This document shows, in pieces, positions 1 to 7,458 of a stretch of 59,308 bases of DNA. The stretch lies in contig JBFWRI010000010.1 in assembly GCA_050248995.1 (NCBI GenBank), positions 1 to 59,308 on the forward strand. The letters run 5' to 3'. This DNA is from JBFWRI01 sp050248995 (GTDB lineage: Bacteria > Pseudomonadota > Alphaproteobacteria > JAIXQD01). The notes below the pieces were generated by a model. The model searched no databases, was not told the DNA's origin, and was given only the letters and a program-made list of their open reading frames with translations. Every line of letters starts with the position of its first letter. Within the stretch, counting starts at the first letter, position 1. A program made the translations under genes and the position numbers.

Positions 1-246
1 GAGCCTTGCGCCGTGATGTTTGCCGCCAGCACATTGATCGACAACGCCTTGCAGTTCAGTGCGACGGTCGTGATTGTATGGGGGTAGCTTCTTCATATTG
101 GCCCAAGTCCTTTCGGACGCAACGTCGTAACTCTCGTATTCCTCCCCACTAATCCGAGCAAGGCTTGCTGCATCAAAAGGAACGTCTAGCGCTGCGTCCG
201 CCGCCACCTCTTTCACGTATTCATCGAACATCATTTTCTTCGTCAT
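1..246 (-). CDS. Partial hypothetical protein (N-terminal 82 residues)
   Basis: An open frame of 82 codons runs from an ATG at 246 off the left edge without a stop. A GAGGGGG Shine-Dalgarno-like stretch lies about seven bases upstream, which supports the start. The protein begins MTKKMMFDEYVKEVAAD and is acidic and soluble-looking, with no signal peptide or membrane segment in the visible part. I do not recognise the family. Codon use (AGG, CTA, GTT and CCT are common) differs from the GC3-rich housekeeping genes further right, in keeping with an accessory region. Confidence 0.55.
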   Translation of the reverse strand, partial: MTKKMMFDEYVKEVAADAALDVPFDAASLARISGEEYESYDVASERTWANMKKLPPYNHDRRTELQGVVDQCAGGKHHGARL

Positions 247-465
247 TGCTGTCCCCCTCGTTTGAGTAGCGCCGCTTCTTGGCACCCTTCCTTGAGTATA
301 GTTCGTGGGCCTGAAAGTAATGGCTAATTGTGCGTGTAATTTTGTTGCGTATTTTGGCGCACTACGGTTCGTTACTGTCGCGCTCAGGCTTTCGTCGCGA
401 TCTTCCAGCAACCATCCAATGACACGGTCTCCGCCACGCGTGAACTGAGCCCAGTCGAAAACCGC

Positions 466-891
466 TCAAAGGCGATCACGTTTGCGGAGTTGGTGGGACG
501 TTTTGCGGCGGACGAGCTCCGTCCGCGCCACGCGCTCAATTGTTCCAGGTAAGAAGAAACGCGCCTTCTGTTGCCGAGAGAATGTAGGACGTGCCGCGTT
601 TTCGCAAACACTGCGGAGATTTTCCTCCGACAGCTCCCGGATGCGGTTTGCGGTGTTCCTGTTCAACAGAAGTCGGTAGCCCAAGTAGCCTACCCCAAGA
701 ACTGCGGCAGCCGCGCCCGCCGTACTGAGGGTCGCCAGCGTTAAGAGCGCAGCCCCCACATTGGCAGTGCCGATAACGGCGAGCGTGCCATATACTGCGT
801 CGTTAATACGTATCGCCGTATGGCCGAGCCGCTTTTTGGTGCCTGGCTCCACGCATTGATCCAGTATCGCCTGTGTCTCGTTGATATCCAT
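466..891 (-). CDS. Small two-helix membrane protein, unknown function
   Basis: The reading is 141 residues from the ATG that gives MDINETQAILDQC. A longer frame to 957 has a less convincing start. Residues about 30-80 form two hydrophobic segments rich in Ala, Gly, Leu and Val, separated by a short turn. A charged C-terminal tail follows, with many Arg and Lys (RKTSHQLRKRDRL). The N-terminal 25 residues are polar. This predicts an inner-membrane hairpin protein with a basic cytoplasmic tail. I do not recognise the family. The overlapping open frames on the other strand are short and look like shadows. It sits alone in the accessory patch left of rph. Confidence 0.45.
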   Translation of the reverse strand: MDINETQAILDQCVEPGTKKRLGHTAIRINDAVYGTLAVIGTANVGAALLTLATLSTAGAAAAVLGVGYLGYRLLLNRNTANRIRELSEENLRSVCENAARPTFSRQQKARFFLPGTIERVARTELVRRKTSHQLRKRDRL

Positions 892-1289
892 GCGCCTCAG
901 TCCCCTAGCTGGAATTTCAGCGTGACAGACGGCGGCGAAAGTAATCGGGGAATGCACGCAATTTTCTTGCGTTTTGACCGATGCAACGTTTCGACTCTTT
1001 CGTGAGGTCGTGCACGTCGGTCACGGTGTCATCGCCAGCAACCCGGAGAAGGATGCACGCAGAGCTACGGGAGCCACGACAGCCTTACGAACTCGTGGTT
1101 TTGATCGACCTTAGATATATGTGCCGGTTCCGCAGAAAGCGTGGATGGCGTCTCGTTCACGTGCGCTGGCTTTCCTACAGGGGCCGCGCCAGCCGCCTGG
1201 TTCGAATTTGAGCGAACGCCAGTTTTGCCGTTTCCGGATCAGAGAGCTGAACTATCCATATCGGAAAGCGACGCCTCCAAACTCCCGTG

Positions 1290-1312
1290 CAAATATCCTT
1301 GTCAAATATCCT
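1290..1312 (+). repeat. Short direct repeat CAAATATCCT
   Basis: Two identical 10-base copies at 1290-1299 and 1303-1312 are separated by three bases, so their starts lie 13 apart. They are AT-rich in a GC-rich setting. Function unknown; possibly a protein site or a duplication scar. Confidence 0.5.
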
Positions 1313-1323
1313 AGCGGGGGTTT

Positions 1324-1347
1324 CAGGGGGCGGCGATGAGCCCCCTG
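1324..1347. repeat. GC-rich hairpin
   Basis: Arms CAGGGGG (1324-1330) and CCCCCTG (1341-1347) are perfectly complementary around a 10-base loop. There is no T-tract on either side, so it is not a standard intrinsic terminator. Confidence 0.5.
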
Positions 1348-1382
1348 CTTCCGCATTCGAGCCTCTACTCTTGCGTTAAATA

Positions 1383-1397
1383 GAGTCAGTTAGACTC
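1383..1397. repeat. Inverted repeat made of two GANTC sites
   Basis: GAGTC and GACTC flank AGTTA, forming a 5-base inverted repeat whose two arms are each a CcrM (GANTC) recognition site. It lies one base left of a stronger hairpin. A CcrM homologue is encoded at 42922-44019. Confidence 0.45.
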
Positions 1398-1421
1398 AAG
1401 TTAGAGAGTTAGCTCTAACTT
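1398..1421. repeat. Nine-base-pair hairpin
   Basis: Arms AAGTTAGAG (1398-1406) and CTCTAACTT (1413-1421) pair perfectly around AGTTAG. The sequence is AT-rich, and the base after the right arm extends the T run only to TTT. It could be an operator or a weak terminator. It lies about 45 bases left of the 16-base repeat array. Confidence 0.55.
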
Positions 1422-1466
1422 TGGCTCGACATTTCGCAAGCGGATGAGTGACTTGGCGCAAGGGCG

Positions 1467-1686
1467 TGCAGCCGATCCACCGCGTCCATGCAGTCGATCC
1501 ACCGAAAATCTGCTGCGGAAACACCGATACGATTTGCAGCCGATCCACCGAGTGCCTCTCGGCGCGCTCTTCGGGCTCAATTTGCAGCCGATCCACCGAT
1601 AGATTGCAGCTGATCCCCGATATGCGGATATGCTTTTATGCACTTATGGGGGCCGCGAATTACACCCGTATGCAGCCGATCCACCG
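1467..1686 (+). repeat. Iteron-like array of TGCAGCCGATCCACCG
   Basis: Six clear copies start at 1467, 1489, 1535, 1583, 1605 and 1671. A seventh, degenerate copy starts at 1511 (13 of 17 positions match). Copy 2 has T for C at position 6, and the 1605 copy lacks one base. The gaps between starts are 22, 22, 24, 48, 22 and 66, close to multiples of 22-24, so the copies lie on one face of the helix. Because 22 is not a multiple of three, these are not repeated protein residues. The pattern resembles iterons of plasmid replication origins or a multi-site operator. Spacers are unequal and too short for CRISPR. Confidence 0.7.
1636..1644 (+). promoter_or_regulatory. Possible DnaA box (TTATGCACT)
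   Basis: TTATGCACT matches the DnaA consensus TTATNCACA at all but the last base. It lies inside the repeat array, between the copies at 1605 and 1671. A single 8-of-9 match has modest weight alone; it is listed because iteron arrays are often accompanied by DnaA boxes. Confidence 0.25.
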
Positions 1687-1723
1687 TGCTTTAACGCATT
1701 GACCGCTGGCCCAAGCCATTGCT

Positions 1724-2134
1724 CTAGCTGGCAATCCGCGCGGGCGCTGACGCGTACTGCTCGATAAACTGCGCGATACCGGCGCCGCTCTTGAGCCATT
1801 CCTCAAGCGCCTTGCGGTCGACAACAGCACGCATGGCGCGGCCAATAAGGCGCTGGATTTCCTGCGTGCGGCCGCTTTGTTTCCCCTTGGCGGCTTCGCG
1901 GTCCATGCGCTCGTGGGTCGAGCGCGGCAGCATGCCATATTCAGCGGTAACCCAGCCAAGGCCCTGCCCCTTTAAGAATGGCGGAACTTTTTCAGCAACG
2001 CTGGCGGTCACCAGCACATGCGTATCGCCGCACTTCACAAGGCACGAGCCCTCGGCGTGTTTAGCAAAACCGGGGATCAATTCGAACGAGCGCAGCTGGT
2101 CAACAGTGCGGGATGAAGGGCGGATGATGGACAT
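1724..2134 (-). pseudogene. rph: Truncated ribonuclease PH with foreign 26-residue tail
   Basis: Residues 1-110 match the N-terminal half of RNase PH, the phosphorolytic 3'-5' exonuclease that trims tRNA 3' ends. Visible hallmarks are RPSSRTVDQLR, KHAEGSCLVKCGDT, GWVTAEYGMLPRSTHERM and QSGRTQEIQRLIGRAMRAVVD. The family is normally about 238 residues. Here homology stops at RKAL and a non-homologous tail of 26 residues (beginning EEWLKSGAG) runs to the stop at 1724. The C-terminal half, which completes the fold and the hexamer, is missing, so activity is unlikely. An inverted repeat (CTTGAG / CTCAAG, 1790-1807) sits exactly at the breakpoint. The gene is divergent from grpE across only 78 bases. 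In related bacteria hrcA usually lies between them, and it is absent here. Confidence 0.85.
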
Positions 2135-2212
2135 ATAAACCTCTGTGCGGACTTGTATTGGCGGGTATAATTGCCTATCTCTTACAGGAAATTCAGCAGG
2201 GAAACAAACGTT

Positions 2213-2788
2213 ATGACGGTTGAAAAAGATACGCCAGAACAGATGGTAAGCGAAGGTGCCCCGGTGGCCGACGGTCCCGCGGTCAGCGAAGCCGAGACCG
2301 AAGCGCGCATTGCCGCACTGCAGGGCGAGATCAAGGACCTGAAAGACCAGGTGCTGCGCGCCATGGCGGAAACCGAAAACACGCGCAAGCGCGCTGCCAA
2401 AGAACGCGACGATGCGATGAAGTACGGCACAACGGCTTTGGCCAAGGAATTGCTGGCCGTATCCGATAACCTGCGCCGCGCGCTGGAACATGCGGGCAAC
2501 CTTGAAGGCGAAGCCGCAAAGAATTTCGTGACTGGGATTGAAGCCACCGAACGCCAGCTACTGCAGGCCTTTGAACGTGCCGGCATCAAGAAGGTTGAAC
2601 CGCAGGGCCAGATGTTCGACCCGAATTTCCACCGCGTGATGATGGAGATTGAAAACACCGGCCATGCCGCTGGCACAGTCGTGCAGGTATTGCAGCCCGG
2701 CTATGTTATTCATGACCGTTTGTTACGTGAGGCGCTGGTAGGAGTAGCAAAAGGCGACGGCGCCAAGAACGTGGATACGAAGGCTTAA
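2213..2788 (+). CDS. grpE: GrpE nucleotide exchange factor
   Basis: This 191-residue protein is the nucleotide exchange factor of DnaK: it releases ADP so that DnaK can rebind ATP and let go of its client in the cytoplasm. After an acidic N-terminal tail, residues about 35-80 form the long coiled-coil helix typical of GrpE (ALQGEIKDLKDQVLRAMAE, then ENTRKRAAKERDDA). The C-terminal beta domain carries the family signature around NFHRVMMEIE and ends GYVIHDRLLREALVGVAKG. The ATG at 2213 is preferred to an upstream TTG at 2171 because it begins the family-like acidic tail. It precedes dnaK by about 1.1 kb, with an unrelated minus-strand gene inserted between. Its stop overlaps the stop of that convergent gene by four bases. 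Confidence 0.97.
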   Translation: MTVEKDTPEQMVSEGAPVADGPAVSEAETEARIAALQGEIKDLKDQVLRAMAETENTRKRAAKERDDAMKYGTTALAKELLAVSDNLRRALEHAGNLEGEAAKNFVTGIEATERQLLQAFERAGIKKVEPQGQMFDPNFHRVMMEIENTGHAAGTVVQVLQPGYVIHDRLLREALVGVAKGDGAKNVDTKA

Positions 2789-3699
2789 ATTAAAAGACGT
2801 AGAGTGTCCTGAAGATCCTGGAAGAAGCCCGTGGGGCGCTGCGCAATCGCATCATTGATACCCGGCTCCAGTAGTTCCTGTGGCAAGTTAAGGTCAACGT
2901 CGGGCGCCGCGAAAAAGCCCACAAACCGGTAATTCGACGAACCATAACGGAACGCTGCTGTGCGCGGGTCACGAATAACCTCGCCGTTCGAATCTTCCAT
3001 GGTCGGGTCCATGATACCGGCTTTATGAGCCCATCGACCGTCATGTGTTTGTACTACCCAGTGATAGCCCGCCGCTTCGTCATAGAGAAGGGCAACAAGC
3101 CGGCGCCCGTCGGCCTGTACTTTGTGCGGCGAAACTTCGCTTCCAAGGAAAATCAGGCCGTCTGATCTGGCCGATTGTATGATGTCGCTCGGCCGCTCGC
3201 GGATACCCAGGCGATACAAAACAGCCGAACGGAAATCGCCGTTCTGAAACCCCGGCTCGTTGGTGTAGCGGTGATTACCACTCAGGTCGGAGTCAACGGC
3301 GAATGCATAACAGTTGACATTAAAAACCCTACTAGTCACAAGCTGTTCAAGGCGCAGCGCATCTTCAACCGACATTTCATAATAACTTTGGAAATGGTCG
3401 GCATCTCGTGGGCCTAAAGCCATGTCGCCTAAAAATATGCGTGCCTGTTCATCGACATCAAGACCCGCTGTATACCGATTTTCTTGCTGGGATACGATTG
3501 CGTCCTCAAAATCAGCCAGCAGCAGCGGACTGCGTGATAGCAAATCATGAAACGGCGCGGCGTCAAATGTCAGCCCCTGTTCGGTATACGCCGGCGCGTC
3601 CGGATCGACCGGCAGTGGGCTAAAGCCTTGCAACTGAGCTGCGCTCGAGGCAGCAAGGGTCGCGGCGCTTAATGCCAGAACTTTCAGGGGCCTGAACAT
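2785..3699 (-). CDS. Secreted protein with NCYA and YHW motifs, putative Cys/His enzyme
   Basis: A signal peptide is clear from the internal ATG at 3699 (MFRPLKVLALSAATLAASSA), giving about 304 residues. The mature part has NVNCYAFAVDSD near residue 130, then GLIFLG, then YHWVVQTHDGRWAHKAG near residue 220, followed by a DP...Y..FVGFF block. A Cys after Asn and a later His-Trp, followed by G.W.HK.G, resembles a family of secreted papain-like or NlpC-like proteins, but I cannot name it and the catalytic assignment is inference. It lies on the opposite strand between grpE and dnaK, convergent with grpE and divergent from dnaK. Its promoter must therefore lie in the AT-rich 3700-3880 gap shared with dnaK. 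Confidence 0.7.
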   Translation of the reverse strand: MFRPLKVLALSAATLAASSAAQLQGFSPLPVDPDAPAYTEQGLTFDAAPFHDLLSRSPLLLADFEDAIVSQQENRYTAGLDVDEQARIFLGDMALGPRDADHFQSYYEMSVEDALRLEQLVTSRVFNVNCYAFAVDSDLSGNHRYTNEPGFQNGDFRSAVLYRLGIRERPSDIIQSARSDGLIFLGSEVSPHKVQADGRRLVALLYDEAAGYHWVVQTHDGRWAHKAGIMDPTMEDSNGEVIRDPRTAAFRYGSSNYRFVGFFAAPDVDLNLPQELLEPGINDAIAQRPTGFFQDLQDTLRLLI

Positions 3700-3882
3700 C
3701 CTTTCAGTATCAGATAGGCAGAAAAACAAGATCTTAATAAAAAAGTATATTATATTTCAAATAGTTATAACCAAATAAATATCACCGTACCCCTTTAAAT
3801 AAGGGTTTTAAGTCCCCACCTAACTAGGTATCTAGTTTCCAAAGGGACTTACCCCCTCGCTGGGGCCAAAAAGGAGAAGTTT
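3700..3882. promoter_or_regulatory. Divergent promoter region and dnaK leader
   Basis: This AT-rich gap separates the secreted-protein gene from dnaK and must hold both promoters. Two small hairpins are visible: CCCTT / AAGGG at 3791-3805 and CCCC / GGGG at 3853-3865. The second ends seven bases before the dnaK Shine-Dalgarno AGGAG at 3872. I see no CIRCE inverted repeat and no unambiguous heat-shock sigma-32 promoter, which agrees with the missing hrcA. A sigma-70-like minus 10 (TATATT / TATAAT-like run) is possible near 3746. Confidence 0.4.
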
Positions 3883-5811
3883 ATGAGCAAGGTTATCGGA
3901 ATCGACTTGGGCACCACCAATAGCTGCGTCGCCGTGATGGAAGGCCAAAGCTGGAAGGTTATTGAAAACGCCGAAGGCGCGCGCACAACGCCGTCAATCG
4001 TGGCCATCACCAGCAGTGGTGAGCGCCTTGTCGGCCAGCCAGCGAAACGCCAGGCCATCACCAATCCCGAAAACACATTTTTTGCGATCAAGCGCCTGAT
4101 CGGTCGCCGCTTTGATGACCCAATCACCAAGAAAGACATGGCGCTGGTGCCATACCGTATTGCCGCCGGTCCGAACGGCGACGCATGGGTGGAAGCCAGC
4201 GGCGAGAAATACAGCCCGTCGCAGATCAGCGCGTTCATCCTGACCAAGATGAAGGAAACCGCCGAAGCTTACCTGGGCGAGAAAGTCACGCAGGCCGTCA
4301 TCACTGTGCCCGCTTATTTCAACGACAGCCAGCGCCAGGCGACGAAAGACGCCGGCAAAATCGCCGGCCTTGAAGTGCTGCGCATCATTAACGAACCGAC
4401 AGCGGCCGCGCTTGCCTATGGTATGGAGAAGAAGGGCACCGGCACCATTGCCGTGTACGACCTTGGTGGTGGTACGTTCGACGTATCCATTCTTGAAATC
4501 GGCGACGGCGTGTTTGAAGTGAAGTCGACCAACGGCGACACGTTCCTTGGTGGCGAAGACTTCGACGCCCGCATCATCGATTTTCTGGCCGACGAGTTCA
4601 AGCGTGAACAGGGCATCGACCTGCGCAACGACAAGCTGGCCCTGCAGCGCCTGAAGGCCGCTGCGGAAAAGGCCAAGATTGAACTGTCGTCAACCATGCA
4701 GACCGAAGTGAACGAGCCGTTTATCACCGCCGACGCATCGGGCCCCAAACACCTGAACGTCAAGATCACGCGCGCCAAGCTGGAAAGCCTGGTTGAAGAC
4801 CTTATCCAGAAGACCATCGGCCCCTGCAAGGCGGCGCTGAAGGATGCCGGTGTTTCGGCCAAGGATATCGACGAAGTCATCCTTGTCGGGGGTATGACCC
4901 GCATGCCCAAGGTAATTGATGCAGTTAAGGAATTCTTCGGCCGCGACCCGCACCGCGGTGTGAATCCCGACGAAGTCGTTGCCATCGGCGCTGCCATCCA
5001 GGGCGGCGTGCTGAAGGGCGATGTGAAGGATGTGCTGCTGCTTGACGTCACGCCACTGTCGCTGGGTATTGAGACACTGGGCGGCGTGTTCACGCGCCTG
5101 ATCGATCGCAACACGACGATTCCGACCAAGAAATCGCAGGTGTTTTCGACAGCTGAAGACAACCAGAACGCTGTGACCATCCGTGTGTTCCAGGGCGAGC
5201 GCGAAATGGCCGCCGATAACAAGATGCTGGGCCAGTTCGACCTTGTGGGTATTCCGCCCGCACCGCGCGGTGTGCCGCAGGTTGAGGTGACCTTCGATAT
5301 CGACGCCAACGGTATCGTCAGCGTGACCGCGAAAGACAAGGCGACCGGCAAGGAACACCAGATCCGCATTCAGGCATCAGGCGGCCTGAGCGACGCTGAC
5401 ATTCAGAAGATGGTGAAGGAAGCTGAAGCCAACGCGGAAAGCGACAAGAAGCGCCGCGAGCTGGTGGAAGCCAAAAACCAGGCGGACGCGCTGATCCACT
5501 CGGCCGAAAAAACCATCGCCGACAACGGCGACAAGGTACCGCAGGCCGACAAGGACGCGATCAACGCCGCTATCGAAGCCCTGAAAGGCGTGAAGGATGG
5601 CGATGATCTGGCCGACATCCAGGCCAAGACGCAGACGCTGATGCAGGCCAGCATGAAGCTGGGTGAAGCACTGTACAAGGCACAGGATGCGGGCGCTGCG
5701 CCGCAATCACCAGAAGCCGCCAACCAAGCAGCGCCGGAAGGCGACGGCAACGTTGTTGACGCTGACTTCACTGAAGTTGATGACGACAAGAAAAAGTCGA
5801 GCGGTAATTAA
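3883..5811 (+). CDS. dnaK: Chaperone DnaK (Hsp70)
   Basis: DnaK is the cytoplasmic ATP-dependent Hsp70 that binds exposed hydrophobic segments of client proteins. It works with DnaJ and GrpE, both encoded here. It has 642 residues, normal for the family. The nucleotide-binding domain shows GIDLGTTNSCVAV, VTVPAYFNDSQRQATKDAG, and DLGGGTFDVSILEIGDG. The interdomain linker DVLLLDVTPLSLGIETLGG is intact, followed by the beta-sandwich substrate domain, a helical lid and an acidic C-terminus (VVDADFTEVDDDKKK). The start is fixed by the strong AAAAAGGAGAAG ribosome site. dnaJ follows 64 bases downstream across a hairpin that may set their ratio. Confidence 0.99.
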   Translation: MSKVIGIDLGTTNSCVAVMEGQSWKVIENAEGARTTPSIVAITSSGERLVGQPAKRQAITNPENTFFAIKRLIGRRFDDPITKKDMALVPYRIAAGPNGDAWVEASGEKYSPSQISAFILTKMKETAEAYLGEKVTQAVITVPAYFNDSQRQATKDAGKIAGLEVLRIINEPTAAALAYGMEKKGTGTIAVYDLGGGTFDVSILEIGDGVFEVKSTNGDTFLGGEDFDARIIDFLADEFKREQGIDLRNDKLALQRLKAAAEKAKIELSSTMQTEVNEPFITADASGPKHLNVKITRAKLESLVEDLIQKTIGPCKAALKDAGVSAKDIDEVILVGGMTRMPKVIDAVKEFFGRDPHRGVNPDEVVAIGAAIQGGVLKGDVKDVLLLDVTPLSLGIETLGGVFTRLIDRNTTIPTKKSQVFSTAEDNQNAVTIRVFQGEREMAADNKMLGQFDLVGIPPAPRGVPQVEVTFDIDANGIVSVTAKDKATGKEHQIRIQASGGLSDADIQKMVKEAEANAESDKKRRELVEAKNQADALIHSAEKTIADNGDKVPQADKDAINAAIEALKGVKDGDDLADIQAKTQTLMQASMKLGEALYKAQDAGAAPQSPEAANQAAPEGDGNVVDADFTEVDDDKKKSSGN

Positions 5812-5819
5812 GGCATAAC

Positions 5820-5854
5820 ATCCCCGCCCGCTTATTCTACCAAGGGGCGGGGAT
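5820..5854 (+). terminator. Attenuator-like hairpin between dnaK and dnaJ
   Basis: Arms ATCCCCGCCC (5820-5829) and GGGCGGGGAT (5845-5854) form a perfect 10-base-pair GC-rich stem with a 15-base loop. The following bases (CTTCTAT) are only weakly T-rich. It is therefore more likely to reduce read-through, or to protect the dnaK 3' end, than to stop transcription fully. This would allow less DnaJ than DnaK. Confidence 0.7.
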
Positions 5855-5875
5855 CTTCTATAAAGCTGGGTTTAT

Positions 5876-7051
5876 ATGTCGGCCGCGAAGAAAAAAGATT
5901 ATTACGAAACGCTGGGATGCGAACGCGGCGCTGACGCCGACACGCTGAAAAAGGCGTTTCGCAAGCTGGCAATGCAGTGCCACCCCGACAAAAACCCGGG
6001 CGACAAGGCGGCCGAAGCCAAGTTCAAGGAAATCAACGAAGCATACGATGTGCTGCGCGACGAGCAGCGCCGCGCGGCCTATGACCGTTTCGGCCATGCG
6101 GCGTTCGAGCAGGGTGGCCCAGGCGGCTTTGGCGGCGCTGGGCGCGGCGGGTTCGATTTCGGTGCCGGCTTTGCCGATGTGTTCGAAGAAATGTTCGGCG
6201 ATATCTTCAGCGGCGGGCGTGGCGGGCGCGGGCAAACCGCACGCGGTGCCGATGTGCGTGCCGATCTGGAACTGACGCTGGAAGAGGCGTTTACGGGCAC
6301 CGCCAAGGAAATCCGTGTGCGCACGCAGATGACGTGCGAAACCTGTACCGGCACTGGCGCGACGCCCGGCACCAAAACACAAACCTGCGGCACCTGTAAC
6401 GGCGCCGGCAAACAGCGCCTGCAGCAGGGCTTTTTCATGATCGAACGCACCTGCCCCACCTGCCAGGGCGCGGGGCAGGTGATTACCGACCCGTGCCGTC
6501 AGTGCAACGGCACCGGCCGCCAGACCAAGGATCGCCGGCTTGAAGTCACCGTGCCGGCCGGCGTGGAAGACGGCACGCGTATTCGTCTGTCGGGCGAAGG
6601 CGAAGCAGGCGCGCGCGGCGCTCCGCCGGGCGACTTGTATGTGTTCCTTGGTATCAAGCCGCACCTGTTATTCCAGCGCGACGGTCGCCATATTTTCTGC
6701 CGCGTGCCGCTGCCGCTTTCAACGGCGGCGCTGGGCGGCACGATTAAGGTGCCGACCATCGATGGCAGCCGCGTAGAGCTGACCATCCCCGCCGGCACGC
6801 AAAACGGGCAAAAGTTCCGCCTGAAGGGCAAGGGGATGAGTATCCTTGTGCAGGGGCGCAAGGCCGCACAGGCGCCGGAACGTGGCGACATGCAGGTGGA
6901 AGCCTATGTTGAAGTGCCGACCAAGATGACCAAGCGTCAGAAAGAACTGATGGAAGAGTTCGCGCGCGAGTCAGGCCACGACGCTGCGCATCCCGAAAGC
7001 ACGGATTTCTGGAGCCGTGTGAAAGATATCTGGAAAGACGTGACGGAGTAG
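5876..7051 (+). CDS. dnaJ: Co-chaperone DnaJ (Hsp40)
   Basis: DnaJ stimulates DnaK ATP hydrolysis and delivers unfolded clients to it. This is a complete type I protein of 391 residues. The J domain occupies residues 1-75 with the HPDKNPGD loop (HPD at about 38-40). A Gly/Phe-rich segment follows (GGPGGFGGAGRGGFDFGAG). The zinc region has four CxxCxGxG repeats: CETCTGTG, CGTCNGAG, CPTCQGAG and CRQCNGTG. Two C-terminal beta domains complete the fold. It is convergent with the next gene, which ends nine bases away. Confidence 0.98.
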   Translation: MSAAKKKDYYETLGCERGADADTLKKAFRKLAMQCHPDKNPGDKAAEAKFKEINEAYDVLRDEQRRAAYDRFGHAAFEQGGPGGFGGAGRGGFDFGAGFADVFEEMFGDIFSGGRGGRGQTARGADVRADLELTLEEAFTGTAKEIRVRTQMTCETCTGTGATPGTKTQTCGTCNGAGKQRLQQGFFMIERTCPTCQGAGQVITDPCRQCNGTGRQTKDRRLEVTVPAGVEDGTRIRLSGEGEAGARGAPPGDLYVFLGIKPHLLFQRDGRHIFCRVPLPLSTAALGGTIKVPTIDGSRVELTIPAGTQNGQKFRLKGKGMSILVQGRKAAQAPERGDMQVEAYVEVPTKMTKRQKELMEEFARESGHDAAHPESTDFWSRVKDIWKDVTE

Positions 7052-7059
7052 TCGCTCCG

Positions 7060-7458
7060 TTACACCAGAATAATGGCGGCGCCAATGTGCCGCTTTTCAA
7101 TCAGGCTACGCACGGCCGCCGGTTCAAGGGTTTCCCATTCCTGATCGCGCAAGGCCGGAACACAGTCTTCAAATTCGTAGCCATGTTCTGCGAAAGCTGT
7201 ACCGCCCATCAATGTTGAAACGGCATACACGCCTTTGCCGCCTTTCAGCCGGGCTGGGATAAAGATTATCTTTTCTGCAGACGGGTGCATATCAACGCCG
7301 CCAACAACATCCGCTTCCAGGCACTTTTCGATCTCAGTACGGGCCAGGGCATCTTTCTTGTCATCCAACAGGCGCTTCAGTCGTGCCTGAAAGGCCCCTG
7401 CGTCGAAATCAGAATGACGAGCGGCCCCCACAATCTCTGAATACATTGCGACATTCAT
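7060..7458 (-). CDS. Hypothetical 132-residue protein
   Basis: A soluble protein beginning MNVAMYSEIVGAARHSDFD, with no signal peptide or membrane segment. Residues 15-50 are helical and charged (FQARLKRLLDDKKDALARTEIEKCLE). The middle has KIIFIPARLKGGKGVYAVSTLMGG and the end is LIEKRHIGAAIILV, which suggests a small alpha/beta domain. A near-start AGGAGA motif supports the ATG at 7458. I do not recognise the family. It is convergent with dnaJ and probably monocistronic. Confidence 0.6.
   Translation of the reverse strand: MNVAMYSEIVGAARHSDFDAGAFQARLKRLLDDKKDALARTEIEKCLEADVVGGVDMHPSAEKIIFIPARLKGGKGVYAVSTLMGGTAFAEHGYEFEDCVPALRDQEWETLEPAAVRSLIEKRHIGAAIILV

Larger units (their letters stand above)
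892..1723. other. Gene-poor stretch rich in hairpins and repeats
   Basis: No frame here has a convincing start, Shine-Dalgarno and protein-like composition; the frames present are under 85 codons and mutually overlapping. The stretch holds a 10-base direct repeat (1290-1312), three hairpins (1324-1347, 1383-1397, 1398-1421) and an array of 16-base repeats (1467-1686), listed separately. From about 892 to 1289 I see nothing recognisable. The right edge is the 3' end of the truncated rph gene, so this stretch probably arrived or was rearranged when rph lost its 3' half. Confidence 0.5.

Noticed and set aside
1190..1215. tRNA gene suggested by GGTTCGAATTT
   Set aside because: The T-loop-like string has no matching acceptor stem, D arm or anticodon arm around it.
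1467..1686. CRISPR array
   Set aside because: The repeats are only 16 bases, spacers are 6 bases or irregular, and no cas gene is present.
3700..3882. CIRCE element or clear heat-shock promoter before dnaK
   Set aside because: No TTAGCACTC-N9-GAGTGCTAA or credible sigma-32 pair was found; only short hairpins and an AT-rich stretch are present.
4416..5369. A 317-codon minus-strand open frame inside dnaK, and similar ones inside dnaJ
   Set aside because: They are antisense to strongly conserved chaperone genes, Ser/Arg/Pro-rich in composition, lack ribosome sites and match no domain; they are typical shadows of GC-biased codons.
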